Positions 7,343 to 15,806 of a stretch of 64,000 nucleotides of DNA are shown here, one piece after another. A program made the translations under genes and the position numbers. Below the pieces are notes generated by a model. That model was not told where the DNA came from. It was given only the letters and a program-made list of their open reading frames with translations, and made no database searches. The first letter of the stretch is position 1. Every line of letters begins with the position of its first letter. This DNA is from an uncultured Mycoplasmatota bacterium (GTDB lineage: Bacteria; Bacillota_I; Bacilli_A; RF39; UBA660), in contig UREA01000001.1 of assembly GCA_900546715.1 (NCBI GenBank), forward strand, positions 31,791 through 95,790. The letters are read 5' to 3'.

Positions 7343-8776
7343 TTATAGTTTAAATTTATACAAATTAACATCATATTTTTCCAACAAGTTATATTCTTGA
7401 AGCAACTTAATAATTTCAGAAGCTCTCGATTTTCTTATATTTAATAATAATTCAATATCCCGTCTACTAAAATTATTGTTATAAGTATATTTTTCAAAAA
7501 TTTTCAAAATATTTTGATAAGTATTTTTATTAATAGTAGATGGCAATTTTTTATACATTTGCAACATAAAATAATCGTAATCATCAACTATATTTTTTTG
7601 ATTTCTATTTTCATTTATTTCCGAATCAAATTCATATCCCTTGTTTGGGAGTATTACTTTAAATGAAGATGAATCCGATAAAAAATTTGGCTTAATATTA
7701 AAATCATCATAGCAATTAATTATTCTTATAAAGCCACTTCCTCTTTTATCCATAAAATGCAATCTACTAAATATATCAGAAATTACACGATTTCTTCTCA
7801 TAGAAGCAACTTTTGTAATATCCATATTTTGAATAATATTTCCATCTACCATTCCTCCTGGAGATGTAATTTCAAGTCTATTATCATACATATCTACATG
7901 TATTTCAGCCCCTATTATTTGATAATCACGATGAATAATGGCGTTAACTAATGCTTCTCTTATAGCTTTGGTTGGATAATCTTCATATTCAACACGTTTC
8001 ATTCCTTTAATATTCCAACTTTTTTTAGAATTGTTTTTAATAAAAGTTTCAGCGTTTTCTAATAAAGATATAATACTTCCAACATACTCTTTATCATCAA
8101 TGGCATCTTCATTTTTTAGTCCTTTTATATTTCCGTTCCAACGGGTACAAACTATTTTAGAATTTGGCGATAATCCTTGATCAGATAATAAAACACCACC
8201 ATTAGTTACTTTACCGTTTTTATCTATTAATTCAAATGATATTAAATCTTTCTCTTCTAATTCCTTATCAGTTTCTTTTTTTAATGTAGCACTTAACAAT
8301 GTAAAGCTGATATCTGAAATTGTATATTTGCTAGGAAGTTCATCATAGGTTATATTTTGCCCTTTTAATATTAAATTGTCTAAAACATGTTTTGGAGCAA
8401 CTATAGATTGATTCCCAGATCTAATATAAACTTCTTTTTTTCCATTAATATTTAAATAATATGGTGTTTTAGGCCCATCGCCAACATTAACCACTATAAA
8501 ATCTTTATTATTCTCTTGAAAAGAATTAATTTCATATCTCGGTAACGGATCAATATGTGCATTTATAAATTCTGTTATTTTTTCTGAATCATAAACTACA
8601 TTTTCTAAGCCAACTGCCATCATATCAACATCTCTAACCCCAAAAATTATTGTGCCTCCTGATGTATTGGCAAAAGCAGATATTGATTTCAACCAATTTT
8701 TAGCCTTTTTTTCCTCTAGTTTTTCTTTAAATTCAATGTGTGTAGCTTCTATTTTTTGAAAATCTTTTAATTTCAT
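7343..8776 (-). CDS. AlbA_2 (Schlafen-type) domain plus GHKL-ATPase-like regulator
   Basis: A 477-residue protein of the COG2865 type. The N-terminal AlbA_2/Schlafen-like domain has HIEFKEKLEEKKAKNWLKSISAFANTSGGTIIFGV at about residues 13-50, with the typical FANTxGGxIxxGV core. A central HATPase_c_4-type domain follows (AIREALVNAIIHRDYQ, MYDNRLEITSPGGM, KRGSGFIRI). The C-terminus looks like a winged helix (FSRRDIELLLNIRKSRASEIIKLL). Such proteins are predicted nucleic-acid-binding regulators, and some are linked to phage defence or stress. It is monocistronic. The 21-bp direct repeats just upstream (8842-8896) are candidate autoregulatory sites. Confidence 0.75.
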   Translation of the reverse strand: MKLKDFQKIEATHIEFKEKLEEKKAKNWLKSISAFANTSGGTIIFGVRDVDMMAVGLENVVYDSEKITEFINAHIDPLPRYEINSFQENNKDFIVVNVGDGPKTPYYLNINGKKEVYIRSGNQSIVAPKHVLDNLILKGQNITYDELPSKYTISDISFTLLSATLKKETDKELEEKDLISFELIDKNGKVTNGGVLLSDQGLSPNSKIVCTRWNGNIKGLKNEDAIDDKEYVGSIISLLENAETFIKNNSKKSWNIKGMKRVEYEDYPTKAIREALVNAIIHRDYQIIGAEIHVDMYDNRLEITSPGGMVDGNIIQNMDITKVASMRRNRVISDIFSRLHFMDKRGSGFIRIINCYDDFNIKPNFLSDSSSFKVILPNKGYEFDSEINENRNQKNIVDDYDYFMLQMYKKLPSTINKNTYQNILKIFEKYTYNNNFSRRDIELLLNIRKSRASEIIKLLQEYNLLEKYDVNLYKFKL

Positions 8777-8841
8777 CCAAAATCCTTTCTTTATTTGTAA
8801 TCTATAACAATATTATAATATAATTTTTTTAAACTTACTAC

Positions 8842-8896
8842 AAAAACCGGACGATTTCGTTCAAAAACCGGACGATTTCGTTCGAAAACCGGAAGG
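8842..8896. repeat. Two perfect 21-bp direct repeats plus a partial third
   Basis: AAAAACCGGACGATTTCGTTC occurs at 8842-8862 and again, base for base, at 8863-8883. GAAAACCGGAAGG at 8884-8896 starts a third unit. These are among the few GC-containing blocks in a very AT-rich spacer. They lie about 65 bp upstream of the AlbA_2 gene start and just downstream of the CDF gene stop. Confidence 0.85.
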
Positions 8897-8902
8897 TTAA
8901 AT

Positions 8903-9790
8903 TTAATGGTGATGATGTGTAGTATTTTTAATATTTTTTACTTCACAATCTAATTCATCGCATTTAGAGTCTTTAGATTCTATTTCAATAGTACTATGAA
9001 CTATGCCATGTTCTTCTAATTCTTTTTTTAACTCTTTTTTAACTTTTTCAAAGTCTTTAGTATTAATTACAGCATGAATAGTAGCATAGTTATTAACACC
9101 ATCCATACTCCAAATATGAATATGATGAATATCACTAACATTTTTAACTTTTAATAGTTCTTTTTTTAAGGCATCAATATCCACATTTTTAGGAGTTTTT
9201 ACTAAAAATAAGTCTAATACTGATTTTAAATTTTCTAGAGCATGAATTAAAATATAAATTGCAATGATTATACTTATTATGGAATCTATATAAGTTATAT
9301 CAGTAAATTTCATAAGAATGGAACCAATAAATACTATAACCCAACCAAGAACATCTTCAAGCATATGCAAGTTTACTGATTTTTGATTTAGAGAATCTCC
9401 TTCTCTTGTCTTGTAAGCTGCGATAAAATTTACTACAATACCAATAATTGAAATAATAATCATGCCATTATAATTAATATCCGCTCTATTAAATAATCTA
9501 TCTACAGCCCCGATGATTACAATAATAGAACCAACAAGTAAAAATGTTGTAGTAATTAAAGCCCCTAGTACTGAATAACGAATGTAGCCATAAGTATATT
9601 TATAATCGGCTTTCTTTTTACTTTTACGCTCTAAAAAATAGGAAAGACCAATACTAAAAGCATCGATAAAATCATGAAAGGCATCAGATATAATGGCAAT
9701 ACTATTAGTTAGTATTCCCCCGATAATTTCAAAAATAGAAAAACCTAAATTAAGTAAAAAAGCTACTAAAATGTTTTTATCAGTCTTCAT
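8903..9790 (-). CDS. Cation diffusion facilitator (CDF) metal exporter
   Basis: A 295-residue CDF transporter that exchanges divalent metals (Zn, Cd, Co, Fe or Mn) for protons across the membrane. Six helices are visible. The transport-site residues are SDAFHDFIDA in helix II and LHMLEDVLGW in helix V, an H/D/H/D pattern that favours Zn- or Cd/Co-type CDFs. The C-terminal cytoplasmic domain carries VSDIHHIHIWSMDG and ends in a Cys- and His-rich tail with four terminal histidines, probably a metal sensor. Its start overlaps the upstream tetR gene by 11 bases. Co-transcription with sufCB suggests coupling of metal export to Fe-S cluster demand. Confidence 0.9.
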   Translation of the reverse strand: MKTDKNILVAFLLNLGFSIFEIIGGILTNSIAIISDAFHDFIDAFSIGLSYFLERKSKKKADYKYTYGYIRYSVLGALITTTFLLVGSIIVIIGAVDRLFNRADINYNGMIIISIIGIVVNFIAAYKTREGDSLNQKSVNLHMLEDVLGWVIVFIGSILMKFTDITYIDSIISIIIAIYILIHALENLKSVLDLFLVKTPKNVDIDALKKELLKVKNVSDIHHIHIWSMDGVNNYATIHAVINTKDFEKVKKELKKELEEHGIVHSTIEIESKDSKCDELDCEVKNIKNTTHHHH

Positions 9791-10382
9791 ATATATCCTC
9801 CATCATATATTCTATCAAATTAATTGTTTCATCAATCATGTAATTATAATTAAAATCTTCATGTTGATGATAAATTATTTCATGAGACATATTATCAATT
9901 AAATGAATCATTAAATGCACTCTTTCTTTTAAGTTTGGTCTTTCAGGAAATTTAGCTATAAACTTTTCGGTAACTGCTATTTCATTAGAACTAAATATAG
10001 CAAAAACATCTTTATCTAAACAACTCATCGACATAAGTTCTTGATGAGCATTTCTAGTTAATGTATGAACATTGATAGTTTCTTCAATTATTTGTTTTAA
10101 TACTTTTTTAAAGTTATTTCTAGTAATTGTTACATTATCTAATATATCTAACATTGGAAACATAATTTCTTTCATATGTTTATTAGCACCCGCAACAAAG
10201 ATATCTAATTTATCTTTAAAATATTGATAAATTATACCTGTTGAAACCCCGGCAGCAGCTGCAATATCTATGCAAGTTACATTATGATATCCTTTTTCAC
10301 ACATAAGACGAAAACCGACATCTATTATTTTTTCTTTTTTTTTTAAAGAAGATTCTTTTACTGGAATTCTAACATTACCCAT
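9780..10382 (-). CDS. TetR-family transcriptional regulator
   Basis: A 200-residue TetR/AcrR-type repressor. The N-terminal helix-turn-helix at about residues 20-60 (IIDVGFRLMCEKGYHNVTCIDIAAAAGVSTGIIYQYFKDK) is canonical. The C-terminal ligand-binding helices are family-typical and unassigned. AGGTG lies before the ATG, nine bases after the sufB stop, and the gene overlaps the CDF exporter, which is probably its main target. A metal or another stress ligand could be the inducer, but no ligand residues can be assigned. Confidence 0.9.
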   Translation of the reverse strand: MGNVRIPVKESSLKKKEKIIDVGFRLMCEKGYHNVTCIDIAAAAGVSTGIIYQYFKDKLDIFVAGANKHMKEIMFPMLDILDNVTITRNNFKKVLKQIIEETINVHTLTRNAHQELMSMSCLDKDVFAIFSSNEIAVTEKFIAKFPERPNLKERVHLMIHLIDNMSHEIIYHQHEDFNYNYMIDETINLIEYMMEDIYED

Positions 10383-10390
10383 TGTTACAC

Positions 10391-11308
10391 CTATTTTAGG
10401 AAGCCTGTAATTATAGCTTCTTCAGCAGTCTTTTCACTCATTCCTAAAGACATAAGTTTTAATAATTGTTCTCCCGCAATTTTACCAATTGCTGCTTCAT
10501 GAATTAGGTTAGCATCAACACTTTTTGCATAAATCTCGGGTATCGCTAAAACATTACCATTATCTTTAAGAATGGCATCACATTCAACATGAGCATAACA
10601 CTTGGTATTACCTGCAACTTTAGAAATAAACTCTTGATAAGAAGAATCTGTAGCAACTGATCTTGATACTACATGAGTACTAGAATCCTCCCCATTTAAT
10701 TCAATATTAAATTCTGTTTTAGCAATGTTTGAATTATTAGTAAGTATTTTTTCATTAATAACTAATGTAGCATTTTGATCAAGTTCAGCGTAAGTTTTTC
10801 TAAAAGTATCATCTACTCCTTTAATTTGGGTAGTATTCATCGTCATAGATGAATCTTTTTTCATATATATTTCCGTTGTGGGATTAAGAATTCTTTTACC
10901 ATTTCCACTACCTTCGCCGTAATGTTTTTCCGTATACTTAACAGTGGAATTTTCGCTTAAGAAAAAGCGATGTATTCCATCATGCTTGCTATCTTCATGT
11001 AAATCATTATGAATACCACAACCAGCAAGTATTATCACATTAGCATTTTTGCCAATATAAAAATCATTATAAACGACATCATTTAAACCACTTTTAGTAA
11101 GAAGTACGGGAATATGAACTATTCCAAATTTAGTATCATCTTTAATATAGACATTAATACCGTTTTTATCAGTTTTAGATTCTATTTCAATATATGGTGA
11201 TACTTTTCTTCTAGTAGACTTTCCATCTACTCTTATGTTATAAGCATCAGCCTCTTCATATTTAGATTGATCAAGAACACTCAATAATTTATCTTCTACT
11301 TTATTCAT
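10391..11308 (-). CDS. sufB: SufB/SufD-family Fe-S scaffold, short form
   Basis: A 305-residue SufBD-core protein (beta-helix; IPEIYAKSVDANLIHEAAIGKIAGEQLLKLMSLGMSEKTAEEAIITGFL at the C-terminus is the SufB/D signature, with the conserved HEA). At about 300 residues it lacks the long N-terminal region of SufB (about 465) and SufD (about 430). It pairs directly with sufC and there is no second SufB/D, SufS or SufU here. This is the layout of the minimal SUF-like systems of anaerobes (SmsCB type). The start overlaps the sufC end by 8 bases. It probably assembles Fe-S clusters with SufC ATPase. Confidence 0.85.
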   Translation of the reverse strand: MNKVEDKLLSVLDQSKYEEADAYNIRVDGKSTRRKVSPYIEIESKTDKNGINVYIKDDTKFGIVHIPVLLTKSGLNDVVYNDFYIGKNANVIILAGCGIHNDLHEDSKHDGIHRFFLSENSTVKYTEKHYGEGSGNGKRILNPTTEIYMKKDSSMTMNTTQIKGVDDTFRKTYAELDQNATLVINEKILTNNSNIAKTEFNIELNGEDSSTHVVSRSVATDSSYQEFISKVAGNTKCYAHVECDAILKDNGNVLAIPEIYAKSVDANLIHEAAIGKIAGEQLLKLMSLGMSEKTAEEAIITGFLK

Positions 11309-12008
11309 TATTTACCACCCCACAACATTCACTTGTTACAATTAATGGCATCATTTCATCCTTACTACCAATCTTACTAATCTTGCCATTTTCTAAGAGT
11401 ATTATTTCATCAGCAATATCCAGAATTCTTTCTTGATGAGTTATTACTAAAGTTACGCCATTATTAGTTTTTTCTAATTCCTTAAATATATTGTTTAGGG
11501 CTTTAAAGCTCCATAAATCAATACCCGCTTCGGGTTCATCGAATATGGCTACTTTAGGATTTCTCGCTAAAATGCTAGCTATTTCTATCCGTTTTAATTC
11601 GCCGCCAGATAAGGAATTATCAATTTCCCTATCTACATAATCTTTAGCACATAATCCTACTTTAGCTAAATATTTACAAGCATCCATTCTATTGATATCC
11701 TTATTCATAGCAAATTTAAGCAAATCAAAAACTGTAATACCTTTAAATTTTACTGGTTGTTGAAAAGCAAAAGCTATCCCCATATTAGCTCTTTCGGTTA
11801 TATTTTTATTAGTAATATCTTCGCCATTATAAAGAATACTACCACTAGTTGGTTCTATTAACCCCATAATTATTTTGGCAAGTGTTGATTTACCACTACC
11901 ATTAGGTCCAGTAAGAGCATAAAATTTAGTATCATCTAATTTTAAATTTATATTATCTAAAATTTTTTTATTATCTTTTATAAAACTTATATTTTTTAAT
12001 TCTATCAT
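11301..12008 (-). CDS. sufC: SufC ATPase for Fe-S cluster assembly
   Basis: ABC-type ATPase of about 235 residues. Walker A is GPNGSGKST, the Q-loop region is FAFQQPVKFKG, the signature LSGGE occurs in NSLSGGELKRIEIA, Walker B is VAIFDEPEAGID (the D-E-P-E-A-G-I-D form typical of SufC) and the switch histidine is in ITHQERI. I start at ATG 12008 (MIELKN), seven bases after AAAGGA, rather than at the upstream MFHIERN codons. It is the first gene of sufC-sufB-tetR-CDF and sits behind a near-consensus promoter. It hydrolyses ATP to drive cluster assembly on SufB. Confidence 0.93.
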   Translation of the reverse strand: MIELKNISFIKDNKKILDNINLKLDDTKFYALTGPNGSGKSTLAKIIMGLIEPTSGSILYNGEDITNKNITERANMGIAFAFQQPVKFKGITVFDLLKFAMNKDINRMDACKYLAKVGLCAKDYVDREIDNSLSGGELKRIEIASILARNPKVAIFDEPEAGIDLWSFKALNNIFKELEKTNNGVTLVITHQERILDIADEIILLENGKISKIGSKDEMMPLIVTSECCGVVNNE

Positions 12009-12043
12009 GTTATTCCTTTCTATGTGAAACATATTTCATATTA

Positions 12044-12072
12044 ATTATATAATCTATTATATATATAGTCAA
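12044..12072 (-). promoter_or_regulatory. Near-consensus sigma-A promoter of the suf operon
   Basis: On the minus strand TTGACT (12072-12067), a 17-base AT spacer and TATAAT (12049-12044) lie about 35 bases before the sufC start. No obvious operator palindrome is present in the spacer, which is simply alternating AT. Confidence 0.8.
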
Positions 12073-12106
12073 GAAATTTATAACAAAAAAGAGCTATTGC
12101 TTTAAC

Positions 12107-12562
12107 TTATAACTTATATTCAATTTTCTCTAAATCTAGTAAATATTTTTTTCTATCTAGACCATATGCAAAACCCGTAAGACTTTTATCTTTACCAAGT
12201 ACTCTATGACAAGGAATAATAATAGCTATCTTATTTTTGCCAACAGCATTACCAACAGCTCTAGCAGATGTATTTAGTTTTTTAGCAATATCGCCATAAC
12301 TTGTATATTTTCCATATTCTATATTTTCTAAAAATTGCCATACTTTTATTTGATATGATGTTCCTCTAAATTTAACGGGTATTTTAAAGTTAGGATTTTT
12401 TCCTGCAAAATAAATATCTAACCATTTTTTAGTTTCATCAAAAATTTTTAAATCAGTTATAATACTAGGAATATGTTCATCAAAATATAATCCCATTAAA
12501 TATACTCCATCGCTTTCTAAAACAATATTTCCAATACTTGATAAATAAATATTATAATACAT
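12107..12562 (-). CDS. ogt: Methylated-DNA--protein-cysteine S-methyltransferase
   Basis: A 151-residue O6-alkylguanine-DNA alkyltransferase. It removes alkyl groups from guanine O6 by irreversible transfer to its own cysteine. The active site IPCHRV is present (IIIPCHRVLG, about residue 118). The recognition helix region SYGDIAKKLNTSARAVGNAVGKN is intact, including the Arg finger. The length is normal for Ogt without an Ada domain. It starts two bases after the stop of the ABC permease gene and so is the last gene of that operon. DNA repair beside an exporter may be a chance grouping. Confidence 0.92.
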   Translation of the reverse strand: MYYNIYLSSIGNIVLESDGVYLMGLYFDEHIPSIITDLKIFDETKKWLDIYFAGKNPNFKIPVKFRGTSYQIKVWQFLENIEYGKYTSYGDIAKKLNTSARAVGNAVGKNKIAIIIPCHRVLGKDKSLTGFAYGLDRKKYLLDLEKIEYKL

Positions 12563-12564
12563 AA

Positions 12565-14127
12565 TTACCTCAATCTAAATGTCTTCGGTGCTAATTTATA
12601 AACTAAAATTAGTGATACCAAAGAATAGATAATGGCAAAAGCAATCATAATTATACCAAAAGTTAATGATGAAACTTCTATATCAGATATATAGTAACAT
12701 ACCCAATAAGTAATAAGACTAGCAATAGTAAACGAAGCACTTTTCATCTCCATTCCTATATTATAAGGTTGAAGTAAATAATAAAGAACTAAATTATGTA
12801 CTGAGAAAAATATTGACATCGATAATATTGAGAAGAATATTACGGCGTATGTAATTAGTGATGCACCACCACTTACAAAAAGAATAATAGAAATCATTAA
12901 ACTAAGAGTTAACGCCGGTATTAAGTTTAGTATTATTAAAGTCTTTAATCTTTCTCTAAATAAAGAAAGTAAAGTTTGGGGTTGTCTAAAAAAGCGATAA
13001 CTAAGCATTGAATGATCACAATTCATAAACATAGCATTAGTAACGGCTTTGCCGGTATTAATAAAATACATTAAAAGTAAAACAAAAGGTAAGTAATTTA
13101 AAATAATTTTATTAGCACCACTTTTAAATTCTGGGAAAATATAAAGTAAAACAATTAAAATAAGACCAATAATAAATATACCTGTTGTTGTTTTTTTAGC
13201 ACTTTTAAGTAATATTTTACTATGTCTTTTAACAAACAAATCATGAAAATATTGAAAACCGGATTTTTCACTAGTAATACTTGTATCTACACTAATTTGT
13301 TTTAAGTTAGTACTTATTTGAGCATCTCTTTGTACAGCAAAATTATCCAAAAATACATTATCTTTATTTAATAACTTTTTATATAATTTAGCATAATTTG
13401 GATAAGTAATAACTTTTTTAATAGATATTATTCCAAGTATAAAGATAATACTTGCAAAAATCCAAAATACATATTCCGGCATAATTAAATCAAAATAAGG
13501 CAACCCATAAGCAAGGCCTAAAAAGAGGATTATCAATAAACAATATAAAAGCCATGATTCTGGTTTATTTTCATTAATTACTTTACCACTTTTCTTCATG
13601 CGATAAAAATAAAAGTTAACTGCAATAAATTTAAACATTACTGTTAAAGTAACCAATAAACCTGCATAATACCAAGGAATAGATGTAAGTAAAAGTAATG
13701 CTACTAATTCCCCAATAAATATGCCTCCGATGAAAAATAGAAAAGCTCCAATTGTATGTGAGTAAGCATCCATCCTCATTAAAACAAGCATATAATATTT
13801 ATCTTTAGTAGGATTAAATATTTCGGTATTAATAAAACTACCAAGGATTGCTAAAAAAATAAATATTTGCATTAATTCTAAATAATTTGCTTCCGTATTA
13901 AATGGAAATATTAAAAAGAAATAAATATACAATAATTTATAACCAAATATTTTAATAATATTATAAATTATACTAATTATAATACTTATTATTTTGAATA
14001 TTTTATATTTATAAAATTCACTTGGAATAAGTTTTCCTATTAAAGGAATTCTTGATATATTATAAATAAGTTCATTAACAATATAAGCATTTTTCACCCT
14101 AAATGATATTAAAAAATTATTCAGCAT
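12565..14127 (-). CDS. ABC-2-type exporter permease
   Basis: Membrane protein of about 520 residues with roughly ten to twelve hydrophobic helices in two blocks, separated by a cytoplasmic loop around residues 255-310 (LYKKLLNKDNVFLDNFAVQRDAQ). This is the pattern of single-chain ABC-2-like permeases. I start at ATG 14127 (MLNNFL), preceded by AGGTGAAGA, instead of the GTG nine bases upstream. Its start lies inside the end of the ATPase gene, so translation is coupled. The substrate is unknown; exporters of this shape often handle peptides, lipids or antimicrobials. Confidence 0.75.
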   Translation of the reverse strand: MLNNFLISFRVKNAYIVNELIYNISRIPLIGKLIPSEFYKYKIFKIISIIISIIYNIIKIFGYKLLYIYFFLIFPFNTEANYLELMQIFIFLAILGSFINTEIFNPTKDKYYMLVLMRMDAYSHTIGAFLFFIGGIFIGELVALLLLTSIPWYYAGLLVTLTVMFKFIAVNFYFYRMKKSGKVINENKPESWLLYCLLIILFLGLAYGLPYFDLIMPEYVFWIFASIIFILGIISIKKVITYPNYAKLYKKLLNKDNVFLDNFAVQRDAQISTNLKQISVDTSITSEKSGFQYFHDLFVKRHSKILLKSAKKTTTGIFIIGLILIVLLYIFPEFKSGANKIILNYLPFVLLLMYFINTGKAVTNAMFMNCDHSMLSYRFFRQPQTLLSLFRERLKTLIILNLIPALTLSLMISIILFVSGGASLITYAVIFFSILSMSIFFSVHNLVLYYLLQPYNIGMEMKSASFTIASLITYWVCYYISDIEVSSLTFGIIMIAFAIIYSLVSLILVYKLAPKTFRLR

Positions 14128-14824
14128 CTTCTTCACCTTTTAAGACATTAATAATTTTTTCTTTAAATTTAGCATTATTAAGATTACTTTTACTAACACG
14201 CTCAAGCATTCCATTATTAAGTACTACTATTTCATCACATAAATCTAGGGCTAATTCTAAAATATGTGTTGAAAATATTAAAATGCGATTTTCTTTAGTT
14301 TTCTTAAGTAGCTCTTTCATTTCTTCAGCAACAACTACATCAAAACTAGTGAGTGGTTCATCTAATAGTAAAATACTAGGGTTAGCAATAATATTTACTA
14401 ACATTTGCATTTTATTTTTCATTCCATGAGAATAATCTTTCATAAGTTTATATCTATCACTTACATCAAGTTTAATTAAATCAAAATATTCATCAATACT
14501 TTTTAAATCAGTTATTTTATCTTTATTAATATCAATAAAAAATTTCAAAAATTCTCTACCTGTTAAAAACTCTGGAACAACAGGAGTAGATAAAACATAA
14601 CCAATATCACTAGCTTCAACCTTACGGTTTTCTTTATCTTCTATAAAAAAGGAACCATTATCAATTTCTAAATCTTCATTCAAGCAGTTAAAAAGAGTCG
14701 TTTTTCCTGCACCATTACGACCGAGTAGTCCATAAATTTTACCACTTTCAAATTCAAAGTTAATATCTTTTAAGACCTCTTTGGTCCCAAATTTCTTTTC
14801 TAAATTTTTAATTACCAATTTCAT
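14117..14824 (-). CDS. ABC transporter ATP-binding protein
   Basis: A 235-residue ATPase. Walker A is GLLGRNGAGKTT, the signature is the variant YSHGMKNKM in place of LSGGQ, and Walker B is SILLLDEPLTSFD, followed by the switch histidine in FSTHILE. SHGM-type signatures are common in ABC-2 exporters of the CcmA/BcrA group. It powers the permease encoded next to it (20-ORF overlap region resolved to a 11-base overlap with the preferred permease start). First gene of the operon; the DUF362 gene upstream is separated by a terminator. Confidence 0.88.
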   Translation of the reverse strand: MKLVIKNLEKKFGTKEVLKDINFEFESGKIYGLLGRNGAGKTTLFNCLNEDLEIDNGSFFIEDKENRKVEASDIGYVLSTPVVPEFLTGREFLKFFIDINKDKITDLKSIDEYFDLIKLDVSDRYKLMKDYSHGMKNKMQMLVNIIANPSILLLDEPLTSFDVVVAEEMKELLKKTKENRILIFSTHILELALDLCDEIVVLNNGMLERVSKSNLNNAKFKEKIINVLKGEEDAE

Positions 14825-14861
14825 ATAAACATCACTTGTTTAGTATACCATATTTTAGCTA

Positions 14862-14892
14862 AAAGAAAAAGAGATTATATTTCTACAATCTC
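14862..14892 (-). terminator. Terminator of the DUF362 gene
   Basis: On the minus strand GAGATTGTA, a four-base loop (GAAA) and TATAATCTC form a nine-bp stem with one mismatch, followed by TTTTTCTTTT. It overlaps the final codons of the DUF362 gene. Confidence 0.75.
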
Positions 14893-15753
14893 ATATTCAC
14901 GACTACCAACGCCTTCTTCCTCTGCTGCTTCAACAGTGTGTACTCCATGAAGTGATTCGATTCTCTCAATTAACTTATCCTTGCCAGGATCAGCTCTATT
15001 ATAAACAATATCTAGACAAGCTTGGTCAACTGCAACAGGGTCAAGGCTTGCAAGAATACCTACATCTTTCATACATGGTTCTGTTGCATTACCATCGCAA
15101 TCACAATCAACTGATATGTTTTTCATTACATTGATATATACTGCATTACCATTAAAGTGAGCAACAACACTTGATGCCGCATCGGCCATAGCTTCTAGAA
15201 ATCTATCTTGTTCTGGTAAATTATTAAATAATTCATATTGATTATCAGTTTCTCCAGCAGTATGAATTAAAGTTTTACCAGCAGAAGATGCACAACCAAT
15301 TGAAAGTTGTTTTAGTGCTCCACCATAGCCACCCATAGCATGACCTTTAAAATGAGATAATACAAGTAAAGAATCATAATTAGCTAAATTTTTACCAACA
15401 TAATTTTTATGCAAAACTTTACCATTTGGAACATCTAATTCTAAATCGGGTCCTTCAGCATCCATTAAGTCAAACGGAAAATATTTTTCCCATTCATGTT
15501 CTTTAATTAACTCACGATGTTTTTCTGTAGTATTTCTAGCACCTGCATAAGCCGTATTACATTCAACTACAGTACCATTTACATGATTAACTAAATCTTT
15601 AACAAATTCTGGTCTCAAATAATTTTTATTACCGGCTTCACCAGAATGCATTTTAACAGCAACTTTGCCATCTAATTTTTTACCTAATGCTTCATAAATT
15701 TTAATTAAAGCATCACTACTAATTTCTTTTGTAAAATAAACTTTTGATTTCAC
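14875..15753 (-). CDS. DUF362 domain protein
   Basis: A 292-residue cytoplasmic DUF362 protein. Typical segments are KVAVKMHSGEAGNKNYLRPEFVKDLV, GTVVECNTAYAGARNTTEKHRELIKEHEW, LLVLSHFKGHAMGGYGGALKQLSIG and the C-terminal DPVAVDQACLDIVYN. Relatives often add two 4Fe-4S motifs. This copy has no ferredoxin CxxCxxCxxxC set, only a DCDCDGNATEPC cysteine patch at about residue 215 that may bind metal. The biochemical role of the family is not established; some members act in redox or cofactor pathways. Monocistronic, bounded by a terminator downstream. Confidence 0.85.
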   Translation of the reverse strand: MKSKVYFTKEISSDALIKIYEALGKKLDGKVAVKMHSGEAGNKNYLRPEFVKDLVNHVNGTVVECNTAYAGARNTTEKHRELIKEHEWEKYFPFDLMDAEGPDLELDVPNGKVLHKNYVGKNLANYDSLLVLSHFKGHAMGGYGGALKQLSIGCASSAGKTLIHTAGETDNQYELFNNLPEQDRFLEAMADAASSVVAHFNGNAVYINVMKNISVDCDCDGNATEPCMKDVGILASLDPVAVDQACLDIVYNRADPGKDKLIERIESLHGVHTVEAAEEEGVGSREYEIVEI

Positions 15754-15806
15754 TTTTCATCCCTCCAAATTCATTTTAACACTTAAAGCAGACTCCAAGT
15801 CAAGAT

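Noticed and set aside
8842..8896. CRISPR array
   Set aside because: The 21-bp units are directly adjacent, without spacers, and only two are complete; this is a tandem repeat.
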